Part shown: positions 51,396-62,561 of the stretch, piece by piece
How positions within the stretch are numbered: the stretch's first letter is position 1
Layout of the letters: the number at the start of each line of letters is the position of its first letter
Notes under the pieces: generated by a model
What the model was told of the DNA's origin: nothing
Database searches by the model: none
What the model saw: only the letters and a program-made list of their open reading frames with translations
Made by a program: the position numbers and the translations under genes
Source of the DNA: Isoetes taiwanensis
Lineage: Eukaryota > Streptophyta > Lycopodiopsida > Isoetales > Isoetaceae
Direction of reading: 5' to 3'
Length of the DNA stretch: 64,000 nt
Assembly: GCA_021234155.1 (NCBI GenBank)
Contig: JAJEKV010000032.1
Location: 10,052,099 to 10,116,098 of the forward strand

Positions 51396-52594
51396 TCTAT
51401 ATATAATAATAAAGGCGTTTTGTGATAGTCTGTGCGCAATCTTGCACGTTGAATTTTTTAACTTATTTTCATCCCTCGATTTCGATTATGCGGTTTGTTT
51501 CGGCCAGTTCGTTCTGGTTTTTATGATGCCATTGAGCGAAACTCGAATAAGAGAGCTGGCGGTGTAGCTTTGAATCTGATGCAAGGCCTTGTCCTTCTAA
51601 GTTTTTCTCCTGTTCCGTTTGTTGCTAGGGTTATTTTTTGTATACACAAGCAAACATTTCTTATTGTCTATTCATTTCGGCTATTCATTTCACTATCTAT
51701 TCATTTCCTTGCCGTTGTTATTCTCTATTTTCTCTCATTTTTTTGTTTTTATGTGCAGATTGGCTCGGTGGACACACATTGCGATCGTACATTGTTGCCT
51801 AGGTATTGTTGATTGATTTGGCTTCGGCAAGAGGTCGCTTGAATGCAAGGATCTAAAAAGTTTTTCCTTTCCATTTTCCACGATCTATGCCAGCTATAAG
51901 CTTTCGGCATATTTCTTACTGGACGTCTTGCTTAGATTTGTTAGTTTACTTGTATTTCCTTGCTTGGACATGGTATTTTAAACTATTTTTTAGATTGAAT
52001 GGCAGATTGGAGTTGGAATCAATTTGGAACGTGTCACATTCAAGTCATGGAGCACCGTTTTAGAGGTATTTTGATCTTCGAAAGGGATGTGTAGTTGGAA
52101 AAACTCAGCTTCAGACAGATGGTGTGTTCTACTGCATTATCTAGAGGTTACTTTTGCCGAATTATGCATGCTACAAGGTACTTTTGTTTCAAGTCAGTCT
52201 TACTAGATCATAAGCAATAAAATATACACTAGCTTCATAGTATCCTGAAGTGGCATTTAAATGAGTGAGGTTGTGCAAATTTATCATCATTTGGTGCTTC
52301 ATATCTGCCTTCAGATCTTGGTTCTCCTATGACATTGTATACATTTTTCAAAAGAGCAATATGCAATTAATGCTGGTTCTCATATACTGCAAGTCAATTC
52401 ATATCTCTACCATTAAAACTAATTTTGTTAAGCTGAAGAGCATTCTTGATTCTTACAAAATGAAGAACTTAGTCTACAAGATGCTCATCCTCCTTAAATG
52501 CTTTTCATCTGTACATGTAGAAAAAGACTCTCAAAACTGGATTTAATGGATGCCACTCATTGTGTATTAATGCAAAGTAACATGATCTGAGCCT

Positions 52595-52931
52595 ATGAAT
52601 TATGTTGCGTACTCAGCTGATCAGAATGATATTGAAGAAGTCTATGATGGAAAGCATGTTGGCATTGAGCGCATGCCCAATCTTGCCTCCTTGATGGATT
52701 CTTTTTGCTGGCCAATAGCAGGTCTCACTTCATGTCTGGATGAAACAAGTTATAGGTGGCAAATGAGCAGACTTAAGGTGAGGCTCTCACGATCTTTTTT
52801 TACATTTTTATTGCGATCTTGTGGTGTTTATAGAGCCTTCATTTCATAGATGGCTTGGGACAACAACCAAAGCCTCGAAAACAGAGATGGCTTGTTGGCG
52901 TCTTGCTTTTCCTGAACCTGGCCGTTGGAGG
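52595..52931 (+). pseudogene. Two exon-like fragments of an unrecognised gene, inside the Helitron
   Basis: A frame from 52595 (SADQNDIEEVYDGKHVGIER, then MPNLASLMDSFCWPIAGL, ending WQMSRLK) stops at a good donor, AAG|GTGAGGC, at about 52777. After an acceptor near 52850 (TTTCATAG) the sequence WLGTTTKASKTEMACWRLAF continues and ends at a donor, GGAG|GTAATC, near 52932. The two pieces read as consecutive exons of a conserved-looking protein. I do not recognise the family. The ends are missing, so this is a captured internal fragment. Confidence 0.5.
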
Positions 52932-53149
52932 TAATCTTACTTTTTAATGTAGAAGTTCTGTTCATCTTGTCTATGAAGAAAAAATGCAACAAAATTTGAT
53001 AAATAGCAAAGTACACAGAGGGTTGGAAAGGAGGCACCTAGAAACTAAAGTCTTCAACCAGAAATATCTCTTCTCCTATTTATCATAGAGCATATCAATG
53101 AAAGCTCAATGTATATTGTGTTTCATCGCTTAGATTCGGTGCAGCTGTT

Positions 53150-53240
53150 AGCTGGTTCATTTTATGATAGTCTGTGCGCAATCCCGTCCCTTCAATTTTT
53201 TAAATTATTTTCATCCCTTGGATTTACAGTTTTTCATGCC
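53150..53240 (+). repeat. Second copy of the Helitron 5' region
   Basis: ATGATAGTCTGTGCGCAAT and TATTTTCATCCCT, which follow the left terminus at about 51421-51476, recur here at 53163-53218 with substitutions. The TC terminus itself is absent. This suggests a nested or rearranged second Helitron of the same family. Confidence 0.65.
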
Positions 53241-54714
53241 CGTCGTACTGCTTGGATGCAAATGCAACCGGCTTAATTCCGACTTTACTTGGTCGAGCTT
53301 TCAATCTCTTTGGCTCTAGAAACTCTGACCCAGTGTTTTTTGTTTTTCAAATTTTTCTTTAATCTATGTTTTTTTTCTTCTTTCAGATATGCTTCTACGA
53401 CAATGGACTGCTATAGCGATGCTCATCTTCTTCACAGAATTGGTAATCCTAAATAGTAGGGAGCGATTTTTCAGTCTTGTTTTTTCTCATCTTTTTGAGC
53501 TGGCCTTAAGTTTGCAATCTCTCTTTCCAATGCGCAGGGTCCCATGTTTTGTGATACATTCTATTGATTCTTTGGCTCACGAAAAATTCAATCCCTAGAG
53601 GCGTGGTGGATTGCCAAGTTCGTGAAGCCAAGAGATCATTGCTAGACACTTTTTATCATGAAGTTGGCACTTCCTCTTTTTTATTTTTCGAGGCAATGGA
53701 TTTCAAATGAACATTTCTGAAGCAATCATGGCTTGCAAGGAAAGCGACTTTCATCTATGTTTGACAAAGATCCGCCTTGATGGCATGTGCAAAAAGGCTA
53801 GAACTTACAAGAATGCTACGGTATGAACAATAGGGGTAGGTGGCTATACATTGTTTGAGCGGATGCAAAAGCAGAGCAAACAACGGATGCCATCACTTTT
53901 GTTTCCCTTATTGTTACATCATGCGGTTGTCTTTGGATTGATGTGTAGAGGCCATATGTATTTTTTCAGCAACTGATCTATATCAATGCATGGAATGTTG
54001 CTTGGTATGTTCTCATGGCACACATCTATGGAAATCTTGGCTTTGGGATGGGATGGCGAAAGAGGCCAGATTATCATAGCTGGAAATATGACGGGGGGCT
54101 TGGAATCAGTTCGTGGCTTTCCTTGCAATCCAGAAACGGATGCTTCGATGATTGTCCAAAAACGGCGAACCGGCAAGGAAAAGGGGCTTGAATCGAAGAA
54201 TACTACTCAAAAGTAAGTCTATTAACAAAACCCTTTTCAAAAATGCGGGGCTAAAAGCATAGAATTCAATTCGAAGTATATTGCATGAAAAACACATTCT
54301 TGAAATCGAACACATTTGCAAGCTTTACGTTGAGAATCGTGGTTCCCAGCATTTCCGGCTCTTTCCAAAAGTTGTATGTCTTGTATCATCGGTGTACGGC
54401 ATTGTTCATTGCATTGTTCTCGGCAAAAAATGGAGATTCAATTCTTGCTCTAGGTTATTATATACTTTGACACTATGGGATTCGGTATGTATTTCCTCTC
54501 GAGTAAAATGTATTGCCTTCACCGGGCCAAGCTCTTATAGTCTTTAAAGAGCGTCATCTTTGGAGACAAGATCTTGAACATTTTTAGCAACGTTGCCTTA
54601 TCCGATGTGGCCGGTGATATTTTCATCAAAATTTATTGCATTTGTTTGGATCGGTATTTATACGCTCAAATAGCTAGGTTCTGACACAATATGACATGTA
54701 TATTTGCTCCAAAG

Positions 54715-56060
54715 CGCTATGAGCCTTCATAGATGGGATAAGATAGTCTTTTCTTTCTTTGATGATAATGCACCTTTATCACGGAGTACCGGGCCTCGTC
54801 TAGGAGTGCTATGGGGCGTACCTTAGCTTTTGCAGATTGGGTTGGTGCCATGTAGCTAGGCAATATGTGAGCACTTGGCGAGCTTTCATCATCTCGAAAG
54901 AGCTTACATTAGGCAGATTTCCATAGCGTAAAAGGCAGACCAAGGGCATGCTAGGAGTACTTTCGAGCACTTGATGCCACACTCATTTGGTCATCTATGA
55001 GCACGCTAATAGCACGAGGACTTGCGGACTTGACAAGAACTGCGTGTTGGCTTTCGGGGAGTTTTGGGTGATTGGCTTGTTATCGTCTTTGAACACGGAG
55101 TGCCGTTATGGCTGGAGCAATTTGCTGCCAATCTCTTCTTTGCTTGTGCTTAATCGGCCAAAATGGTTTCGGCGTTCTTATTTTGCATCCTCTTTCTTTT
55201 TAACTGGAGTTTCGACTTCATTGGTACTCTTGTCTAACTTTTGTTTTTCCCAAGGCCTTGCAGCCATCCACCTCTCTAGCCAGCTCCATCCCAAGGTGCT
55301 TTCTCGGGATCACAATCTATAAGCGTCTTGGCGGCTTCCTCACCCGTCTTCCATAGCTTATGTATATTGACATCATAATCAAGCTTGATTCGAGAGACAA
55401 ATAAATCACAAGTTACAAGAATTGAAATGAAAGGTGTTAGAAACCTGGTGAGAAAATGCATATGCCAATGCTCGTTCGCGTTTAAGTGCAGCTTCTTGTG
55501 TTTTCTGCATTCTTGCTTGCATCTCTTCTGCTGATAGATTGCCATCGTTCCAATACTTGTTGGAATTTCTGTCATTTATAACACTCTCACTCTTAGCATC
55601 CTGGGAATTGCATTATGACTGCAAGATAAACATAATTTTATTCACATATGTTCCGAAACTAGGAAAGAGGACCTTGGAAAATAGGCTTACCATAGCTTTT
55701 TTCCGAAGCTCCTGCTGCTTCAGTTGAAGCAGTTGGCGTTGGACTGCTTGGCCTTCCTCTGACATTCTGACCCTTCTTGCCCGAACCCGAGCTTGAACTC
55801 TAACCAGGGCTTGCATGCATTTGAGGGTGGGCATTGCTTGTCTTCTAACCGTATGAGTCTGCCAGGTTTCCTGGGCATCTAGATTTGGAAAAATATAAGT
55901 GCTCTAGAGCATATCAGGCAAAAGTGGTATGAGCTGGATCATTATATACATTATAGTTTGTTTGGGACTGGCATAATGACAGCGTAAAATAAAGCTTTTA
56001 TAATTGTTTTTATCCGTATGTGCATGGCAGCAAATCGCTCTTTCCACAGCACATTGTGCC
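54715..56060 (-). pseudogene. IQD (IQ67-domain calmodulin-binding) pseudogene, nearly full length, in the Helitron
   Basis: IQD proteins bind calmodulin and microtubules. On the minus strand, in order, are an IQ-like exon at about 56060-55951 (ERFAAMHIRIKTIIKALF, decayed), exon 55870-55691 (HTVRRQAMPTLKCMQALVRV, then QARVRARRVRM; donor ATG|GTAAG), exon 55600-55445 (AALKRERALAYAFSHQ; CAG|GTTTC), and exon 55326-54715. The last begins LIDCDPEKAPW and loses one base in a G run. It then reads GWSWLERWMAARPWEKQ, has three in-frame stops, and ends with the DUF4005 signature LPSYMAPTQSAKAKV ... KKRLSYP. Introns are retained, so it was copied from genomic DNA. It cannot make a full protein. Confidence 0.88.
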
Positions 56061-56120
56061 CAGCAAAATACAGCCGAGTTTGAAATGAAGTTAGAAATAA
56101 TCTTGTGTTTGTTGTTTCAG

Positions 56121-56254
56121 TGATGAATAACAAAGAAGTTGTGGATCTGGTGAAGAAGATCTGTGACCCCATGGCTGCTGACCAAGCGGTTATTGTGGCC
56201 CTTACATGGAAAAGCATGGATGATATTTCTTGTATTGTCATTCAATTCTCCTAA
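56121..56254 (+). pseudogene. PP2C protein phosphatase, last exon only, in the Helitron
   Basis: A polypyrimidine tract and acceptor (TTGTTTCAG) precede an exon that reads VMNNKEVVDLVKKICDPMAA ... WKSMDDISCIVIQFS and then TAA. This is the conserved end of plant PP2C phosphatases, including the Asp of the (D/N)DIS/T motif that binds metal. No upstream PP2C exon (DGHGG or DGLWD) is visible next to it. It is on the opposite strand to the adjoining IQD fragment, so the two were captured or joined separately. Confidence 0.82.
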
Positions 56255-58891
56255 ACCTTGTAACTGTAGGCATTTGGAATGCAAGCTATGTTGCTGCCTC
56301 TTGGTGTTTTGACTTCACTGTGCCATGTGGGTGCTTTTGGAACGTTGATGGCGCCTTGTTTGTTTATGCTGTAGGATTTGAACATTCTTTGAGAGGATTG
56401 TTATTTGTGTTCGGCTATTGATTGTAACTTCTAAACATGAGCACGCAATCTTGAGTCTAGGTATAGGGATTCTAAAGGCGTGAGAGTCAAAAATATAATG
56501 TAAAGCGACCATCATTCTTTGGAATCAGTTGATGCCAGTTATTGCTAGATAAAAGCATATGCTGAGAAAACATGCTCTTCGATTTGGTGCTCATCCAAAC
56601 GGGTGCAATATGTTAGCTTTGGTGATATAAAAGCTGATATTTTTTATATAAGATGCCGGTCTGTCGAAAGCAGATTATCCATTCCATTATTTCTTAATAC
56701 ATTAGAGTACTGCGTGATTTATGCATTCTTTGGAAACAACGAGTTTGTCTTGATGTACAAGCATGCGGTGCAATTCAAGCGAAGCGATCTCGTAGTCAAA
56801 CCAAAAAGGCCAAGATAGCTCGAAATAGGTACATGTACTCTGAGAAAGATGGGTATTAAAAAATAATGGGTCATATTATGGTGGACAATTTTGTTGAAGC
56901 AGAGTTCAGAGTCTTGGCCATGATATGATGTCGCATTTCTTCCCAACCTGTAGAAACTCTGAACTCTCTCATGCATATTGTCAGGGCATATCTCGATCTG
57001 AAAAGCAAAAGTCTTCCAAACATGTCTTCAGATTTTGTTTTCAGCAGTTCATGAAGCCAAAGCCAAGCTGCCAGACCTCTAGCTTTAAGAAATATTTAGA
57101 GGCGTGTTTGGATGATGATCCAGAATATACCTTTTGGATTCAGCTATGTTTCCTTGCAGATATGTGGGTTTGATTCAGATAATCATTCCAAAGGTTTGAG
57201 ACTACCTGCTAACCATGAGCTAAATTATCATACGAAAAGCCTGAGGATCCATCATACATTTATGCCATCGCATGAGACACAAAGTGATCGGTTTTCTGTT
57301 TGTGCTAGAGAAGGAGTCATGCCATAGAGTATTTCTCGACACTTTTTGGCTTGAGGCAGATGTTAACATACACAATGCAATTATATGCTAGCAATACCTT
57401 GGCTTTGAAGCAGTTGCTCGGCATTGGCATTCCACAGACATGATTTCGTCATTTTATTTTCCAGGTAAAACATTAGTCGTTCTTCGTTACTGCATTGTAG
57501 CTGTACATAATATCTACTGAATTACATATCATTGTAGTAGTACATTCTTCTTATTTGCTGATGGAAGGATTTGGTGCATAAGGTGCGGTTTGATTCTTAG
57601 GGTTTTGGAGTTGTAACAACAACGGGATTTGTGAGTTTTGGAAAAAAAAATTGGGAAGCTATTTGGAGTGTCCATTTCGAGAGATTGAAATTAGCAGCAG
57701 ATTGAATGGTTGTTTGGACAAAAATTGGAAGAGAAAAAAGGGCATTTCCCAGCTCACTCATATGTGCATATCCGTGTGACCAGTATATTTCACTGTGTAG
57801 CGTTGCAATGGAGGGGAAATTTATGTAGCAGATTGCTTTTGTAGGTTTTAGATCTAGCACAAAGAAAAAAGGGTATGAACTACATTTTGCATTTACAGAT
57901 CTGTTTGTGTATCTTAAATTTTCATATGGCCTATTCCAAGAATGGAGAAACACTTAAAGGAACTCAAAAATTCGAGCTTTCAACGCTTGGGCTTCTTTAG
58001 TTTTTTTGTTGTTTGACTTTGGACAAAGTTGAAGCTATGTTATTGATAGTTCAACATTTCTATATTGTTTATTGTTTTGTCCCTTTTGGTATATGGAAAG
58101 AAGAATTAGTTTATTTACACTTGCGCTTTTGTTAGAGGCCATATATTTGCTTGCCACTTTTGTGTTGTGATAATGACTCCCACCTTGTGCCTTAACCTTA
58201 AAGCAATAAAAAGAATCCATCCATGTTCGCTCTGCTGTTAGATTAATGCACTTGAGCTTGACATATCCATTTCTTGTCACCATCCAAATTCTTGCACATT
58301 TTGATCATGTCTCTATTTATCTTTTAATTTATAACTTGGGGCATTGTATTGTCTTTGCAATCGACAGGTCGCATTTTTAAAGGTGACGCATAATTCTTCA
58401 ATGGCTACTTGGTTAAAAGGTAGTGAACCTATCCCCAAATGATGTGCTCTCTGTGTCAAATCTATATAGTAAATGATGTAGAATTAAGTTCAAAGTTTGA
58501 GGTGCCATCCCCAATACTGCAAAGTAAACCATGTAGGGTTAAATCAAGTACACGGTTATAAGACATCACTCATGATCTAACAAGCTACAAATGAAAGTTT
58601 TAACACAAAATGAAATAAACGGTCCAAATGAAAGTTTTAACACAAATGAAATAAACGGTCTAAATGTGCACAGACTATCGTCGTATTTCTCTACTTACAT
58701 GACACTTTCACAAAAAGACATAGACAAAATTTATTTTCCCATTTCCTAACAAAAATTTACTAAAGACCGATAGCGCCGGTCTCTGTCATTATGTGCAACT
58801 CAAAATAATTCAAGAAGATAATGATTGTCCTCATATAATCAACCTGAAGCCACTTTTAATACAATTTCAATATTTTTATGCCCGACAAAAA
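56255..58891. other. Helitron interior without recognised coding
   Basis: There are short frames only. Pieces such as 56603-56818 and 56925-57327 look exon-like in composition, but I cannot connect or identify them. Confidence 0.35.
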
Positions 58892-58919
58892 GCCCAACAA
58901 CGCTGGGCACTTTTTCTAG
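58892..58919 (+). promoter_or_regulatory. Helitron 3' terminal hairpin and CTAG end
   Basis: GCCCA-ACAACGC-TGGGC forms the hairpin, followed by ACTTTTT and CTAG. In Helitrons this structure signals termination of rolling-circle transposition. Confidence 0.8.
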
Positions 58920-60177
58920 TCATTAAATAAGGCAATTCTAGCAACCAACTAATTTTTTCAAATAGAATACTATATATGGAATCTATATATTCTTAAGGCG
59001 AGTTTAAAACCAATTAAGATGATGATGTTCTGGCTTTTTGAATGATCCTAAGCCATGTGGACCAACAATAGGAAGCAGACGTAACAGTCTACCTTTACTT
59101 TTCATAGTTATAGCTTTTTATATTTGTTCTTCATTCTTTTGCATTACTTCCACAACTTGAGAAGTTTGAAAATACAAGTTTTGAGTTCACCATTCAATGC
59201 ATAGGTTTATGAAATCCATGGAGTAATCTAACAGATAACTTGGAATGGACACTAGAAAGTTTACTCTAAACCTCAAAATAATGAGCATTTATTATTTTTA
59301 ATGAATAGAGTGGTTCATGAGGTGCTTATATCCCACAATTGAAACTGAAATCGATTAAGATGAGGGAGTTCTTAATTTTAAAAAGACGGTGGACCAGTAA
59401 TGGTCCCAGGAAAACAAACCTTTCTTGATTTCTTATGAACAGACGCTGTGCTTTTTTAACGTGTTTGTTTTTAGAGTGATTCTATATTATAGTAACCTTT
59501 CATAATATGATTTTTTGGAAGATGAATTTGAATCATTTTACTCCTATATAGACATAAGTTATCAGTCACTTGTAAATGAAAAAATAAAAGAAAATCAAAA
59601 CTTCATCATTAAGGCTAATGGACACTTTTCTTAGATAAAGCAAGTTGTCTACCACTTATATTCGAAATTTTAGGTCAAAATTCATTTCCCTACAAAAGTT
59701 AGAGATTTGATTTGGGAACAGCTTTCTGGAAACCAGTATTGGTTCATAGAAGACAAACAGCCCTATCTCCCTTCTCAGAGCTTGGATTGAGATGCAGTTT
59801 TTTGTGTTTTACTCTCTAACTCGTGAAGAATAGAATAGAATAGAATAGAATAGAATAGTTTTTTTAACAAAAATACAAAAATAACGAAAAAAATCATAAA
59901 AATCTTCTTACTGAGACAGTTTTACTTTATCTAAACATAAAGCAAAAAAGACTTGATCCCCTTGCATTTACCTAAGTGTAACTCTCATAAACGGGGACCA
60001 ATAGATTTTTAGGTATTTTTCCCATGCAATATGACTGTTATATATTAACATATAGGAAGGGTTTGACAGATTATTGAACCTTTGATTTTATATGAATTTT
60101 AAAGCAAACAGTGCAAATGCACCTTTTCTGGTAATCATGTGACGACTCTAGTGTTAAGTTGCTGCTAATCGGAAAGG
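58920..60177. other. AT-rich spacer with an (AATAG)n microsatellite
   Basis: No coding signal is seen. Five or so tandem TAGAA units lie at about 59828-59858. Confidence 0.5.
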
Positions 60178-62561
60178 TTGGCATTGGGCGAACTTGCTGG
60201 CGCCTCGGGAAACGGGACGGATTCGATGGATGAGGCAGAGGTTCTTACCTCTGCTATTCTCCAGAATCTAGTCCCTGCAGCAAACCTTGTACCCCAAGCC
60301 AGGCTAATCATTAAAATTTGGATTTCTACAGCAGCTAGTGATAGGCTTACTTTAGGTTTTTTTAATTTTCGCGAAGATTGTGACAGAGACATCCTGTGCA
60401 TCCTTTCGTTCTCGGCTGAGGGAAGAAATCTGATCCAGAACATCAACTCTTCCGGGTGTCTTGAAACAGTTCTTAGGACTCACAACTTCACAGATAGAAT
60501 CTTGGTTGTTGAAGCAGAGCCCAGCGTCCTTAGGCTCTGTTGTCAAATTTTCGGAATTACTTCTCGTCAAGAATTGTCTTTGGGTCCAGATATAAACATT
60601 TTGCTTCTCCAAAATGAGATCTAAGCAGCTAGCATGCAAAGGGAAAACCTCTGGTAGTAGATCCGCCTATGAACCGGATGACAATGAATCTCTTATACAG
60701 GAGAGTAGAGATTGGAAGCTCATCTTGAAACTGGAAGAGAAAGACGATCTGGCATGGAAAAAGATGAGGGAACTCATAGCGACATTCGATATCATCCGAG
60801 ATCAGCAAAATGCAGCCATTGAATGTATGGGTATCAAGAAAGAGGGTCAGATTCTTGCCTGTCAACAAGAAATCACCAGACTGGAGAGACAATATCTTTG
60901 AGGGGAAAGCCAATAGCGGGGATGCAGTGCGGAATATGATAAATAGACTCCAAGACCTCGACTTATTGCTCTATCGGATGATTCGAGTCAAATCAGGGCA
61001 CTCCAAAGAAGATTGTTGCAGACCTCAAGAACCAAGTCTTCAAAAAATCGATGGTGACCTACTCAGGGCGACCAAGGACCTGGCAGAGGACCTAGAACTC
61101 ATGGAATGGAAATCTAAGGCTACATTCCGACTGGTTCGAGTCTGGGAGAGTGCAGATGACCAGCTGCAGAGGAACTAAAGAATATGAAAGTAGATCACGA
61201 CACAGTTATGCACAAGCTTGAACCAACCAAGAACTGCATGATCAGAGACAGCAATGGATACTTCAACCCCCGAGATGCAGGAGAATGCCCTTGTCCCAAC
61301 TGTATAAAACTAGTCAGCCTCAACTTGGACAAACAGTCAACTAAGATCTCAGATTCCAAGCTCAAGTCAAAGATTCCTACTATGGGCAAGTATGACAAAC
61401 TAAATGGTACGTCCCCTTCATTCAAAAATGTTCTTTTAAATTCTGATTGGGGAGAAAAAAGTCATAAAAAACAGGAAAATGACACTTACACTAAGGGGTC
61501 TCAAGTTGATCTTTTTGCTATAAAAGATAATGAGGCTAAGTAAAATACTCTGCTAATGGGATTATGGTTCACTTTCCTGCTAAATGTCCTAACATCAGTG
61601 AGGTTAAGAATTGGTTTAATAGAGCCATTAATATCCCCATCCTTTCTATCCTTAGAATGGACTCTAAAACCTACCAAATCTTATGCAGAGATAGTAATCA
61701 CAGAAAGATTATGCTCACAAGAAAGATTTCTTCCATAGCTAACTGCCCGGTCTACATTATGGATTGGAATCCTCTCTATATCCCGGGCAATTTTTCTGGT
61801 GTTGCTACTACTACTTGGGTCTCCTGCCCAAAGCTTCCCCTTAAGTTCTGGACTCACAATCACCTTACATCAATAGGAGGCTGTCTGGGGGAGGTTATTG
61901 ATATCTCTATTCCTCAAACCGACTTCCCCTCTATCTGCATTCTGAAAGAAATTGACTCTAATTGGGAGAAATTCATTGGCACCAGAATTGATGAAGACAT
62001 CTTTCTAGATGTTGTTATCAAGTACTCCAAAATTCCCGTCATGAAGGAATATAAGGAAGATAAAGCTCCCCCTGATAAAGGAAAGGCCCCAATGTACCCC
62101 CCCAGCCTAAAAAGGTTTGGGTTCAGAAAAAGCCCAACAGCAGCAAGAAAGAGGGAGAGGAAGATTTTTGCAAAAATGGGGAAACTAGCAAACAAAAGGA
62201 TGATGATCCCATAAACATCATTCCCCTTATGATTTGCTGTGCTAACAATGGGATTATTGAAAAAATTGAAGATATCAAGGCAAATAATGTGATCATTGAG
62301 GAAATTGAAGAGATTAAGGAAGACAAAGCCTTAGCTATAACAGGAGAAGCTTTGGAAGAAATCCACTATGTTTATGACAGTGAACATTCCGAACAGCACT
62401 TCTTAGAACAGGTAATTGAAAGAGACTTAGACAAAGAAGAAGAAAAAGGATCTTGGGAATTGATCACATCCAATAGAAAAAAGAGAAATAAAAAACAAAC
62501 CTTTGAAGTCTCAAGGAGAAGTTCAAGGGTAAAAAAAAAAACTGATTTTTATGGATATTAA
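60178..62561 (+). pseudogene. LINE C ORF1 region, broken into six frames
   Basis: Consecutive frames are 60178-60624, 60614-60901, 60810-61178, 61184-61543, 61564-62214 and 62229-62561. The second to fourth are charged and helical and contain CPCPNC, a small cysteine cluster. The fifth looks like the DUF4283 domain: an NWFNRAINIP start, LPLKFWTHNHLTSIGGCLGE (the conserved FW...L..IG..LG core) and a DVVIKYSKIPV end. The sixth is acidic with a basic tail (RKKRNKK) like other LINE ORF1 ends. Whether 60178-60624 belongs to the LINE or to older DNA is unclear. At least four stops or shifts separate the pieces. Confidence 0.6.

Larger units (their letters stand above)
51396..58919 (+). mobile_element. 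Non-autonomous Helitron, 7.5 kb, carrying gene fragments
   Basis: The left end is TCTATATATAATAATAAAGG, preceded by A (51395). The right end is CTAG (58916-58919), followed by T (58920). A 5-bp-stem hairpin GCCCA/TGGGC (58892-58908) sits seven bases before CTAG. These are the diagnostic Helitron features: 5' TC, 3' CTRR with an upstream hairpin, insertion between A and T, no target duplication. No Rep/helicase is encoded. The interior carries exons from at least two recognisable plant gene families in both orientations, with introns retained, as in gene-capturing plant Helitrons. Confidence 0.75.

Noticed and set aside
56603-57327. Further captured genes in the Helitron right half
   Set aside because: The frames look exon-like, but I could not match splice sites or motifs to any family, so no gene was called.
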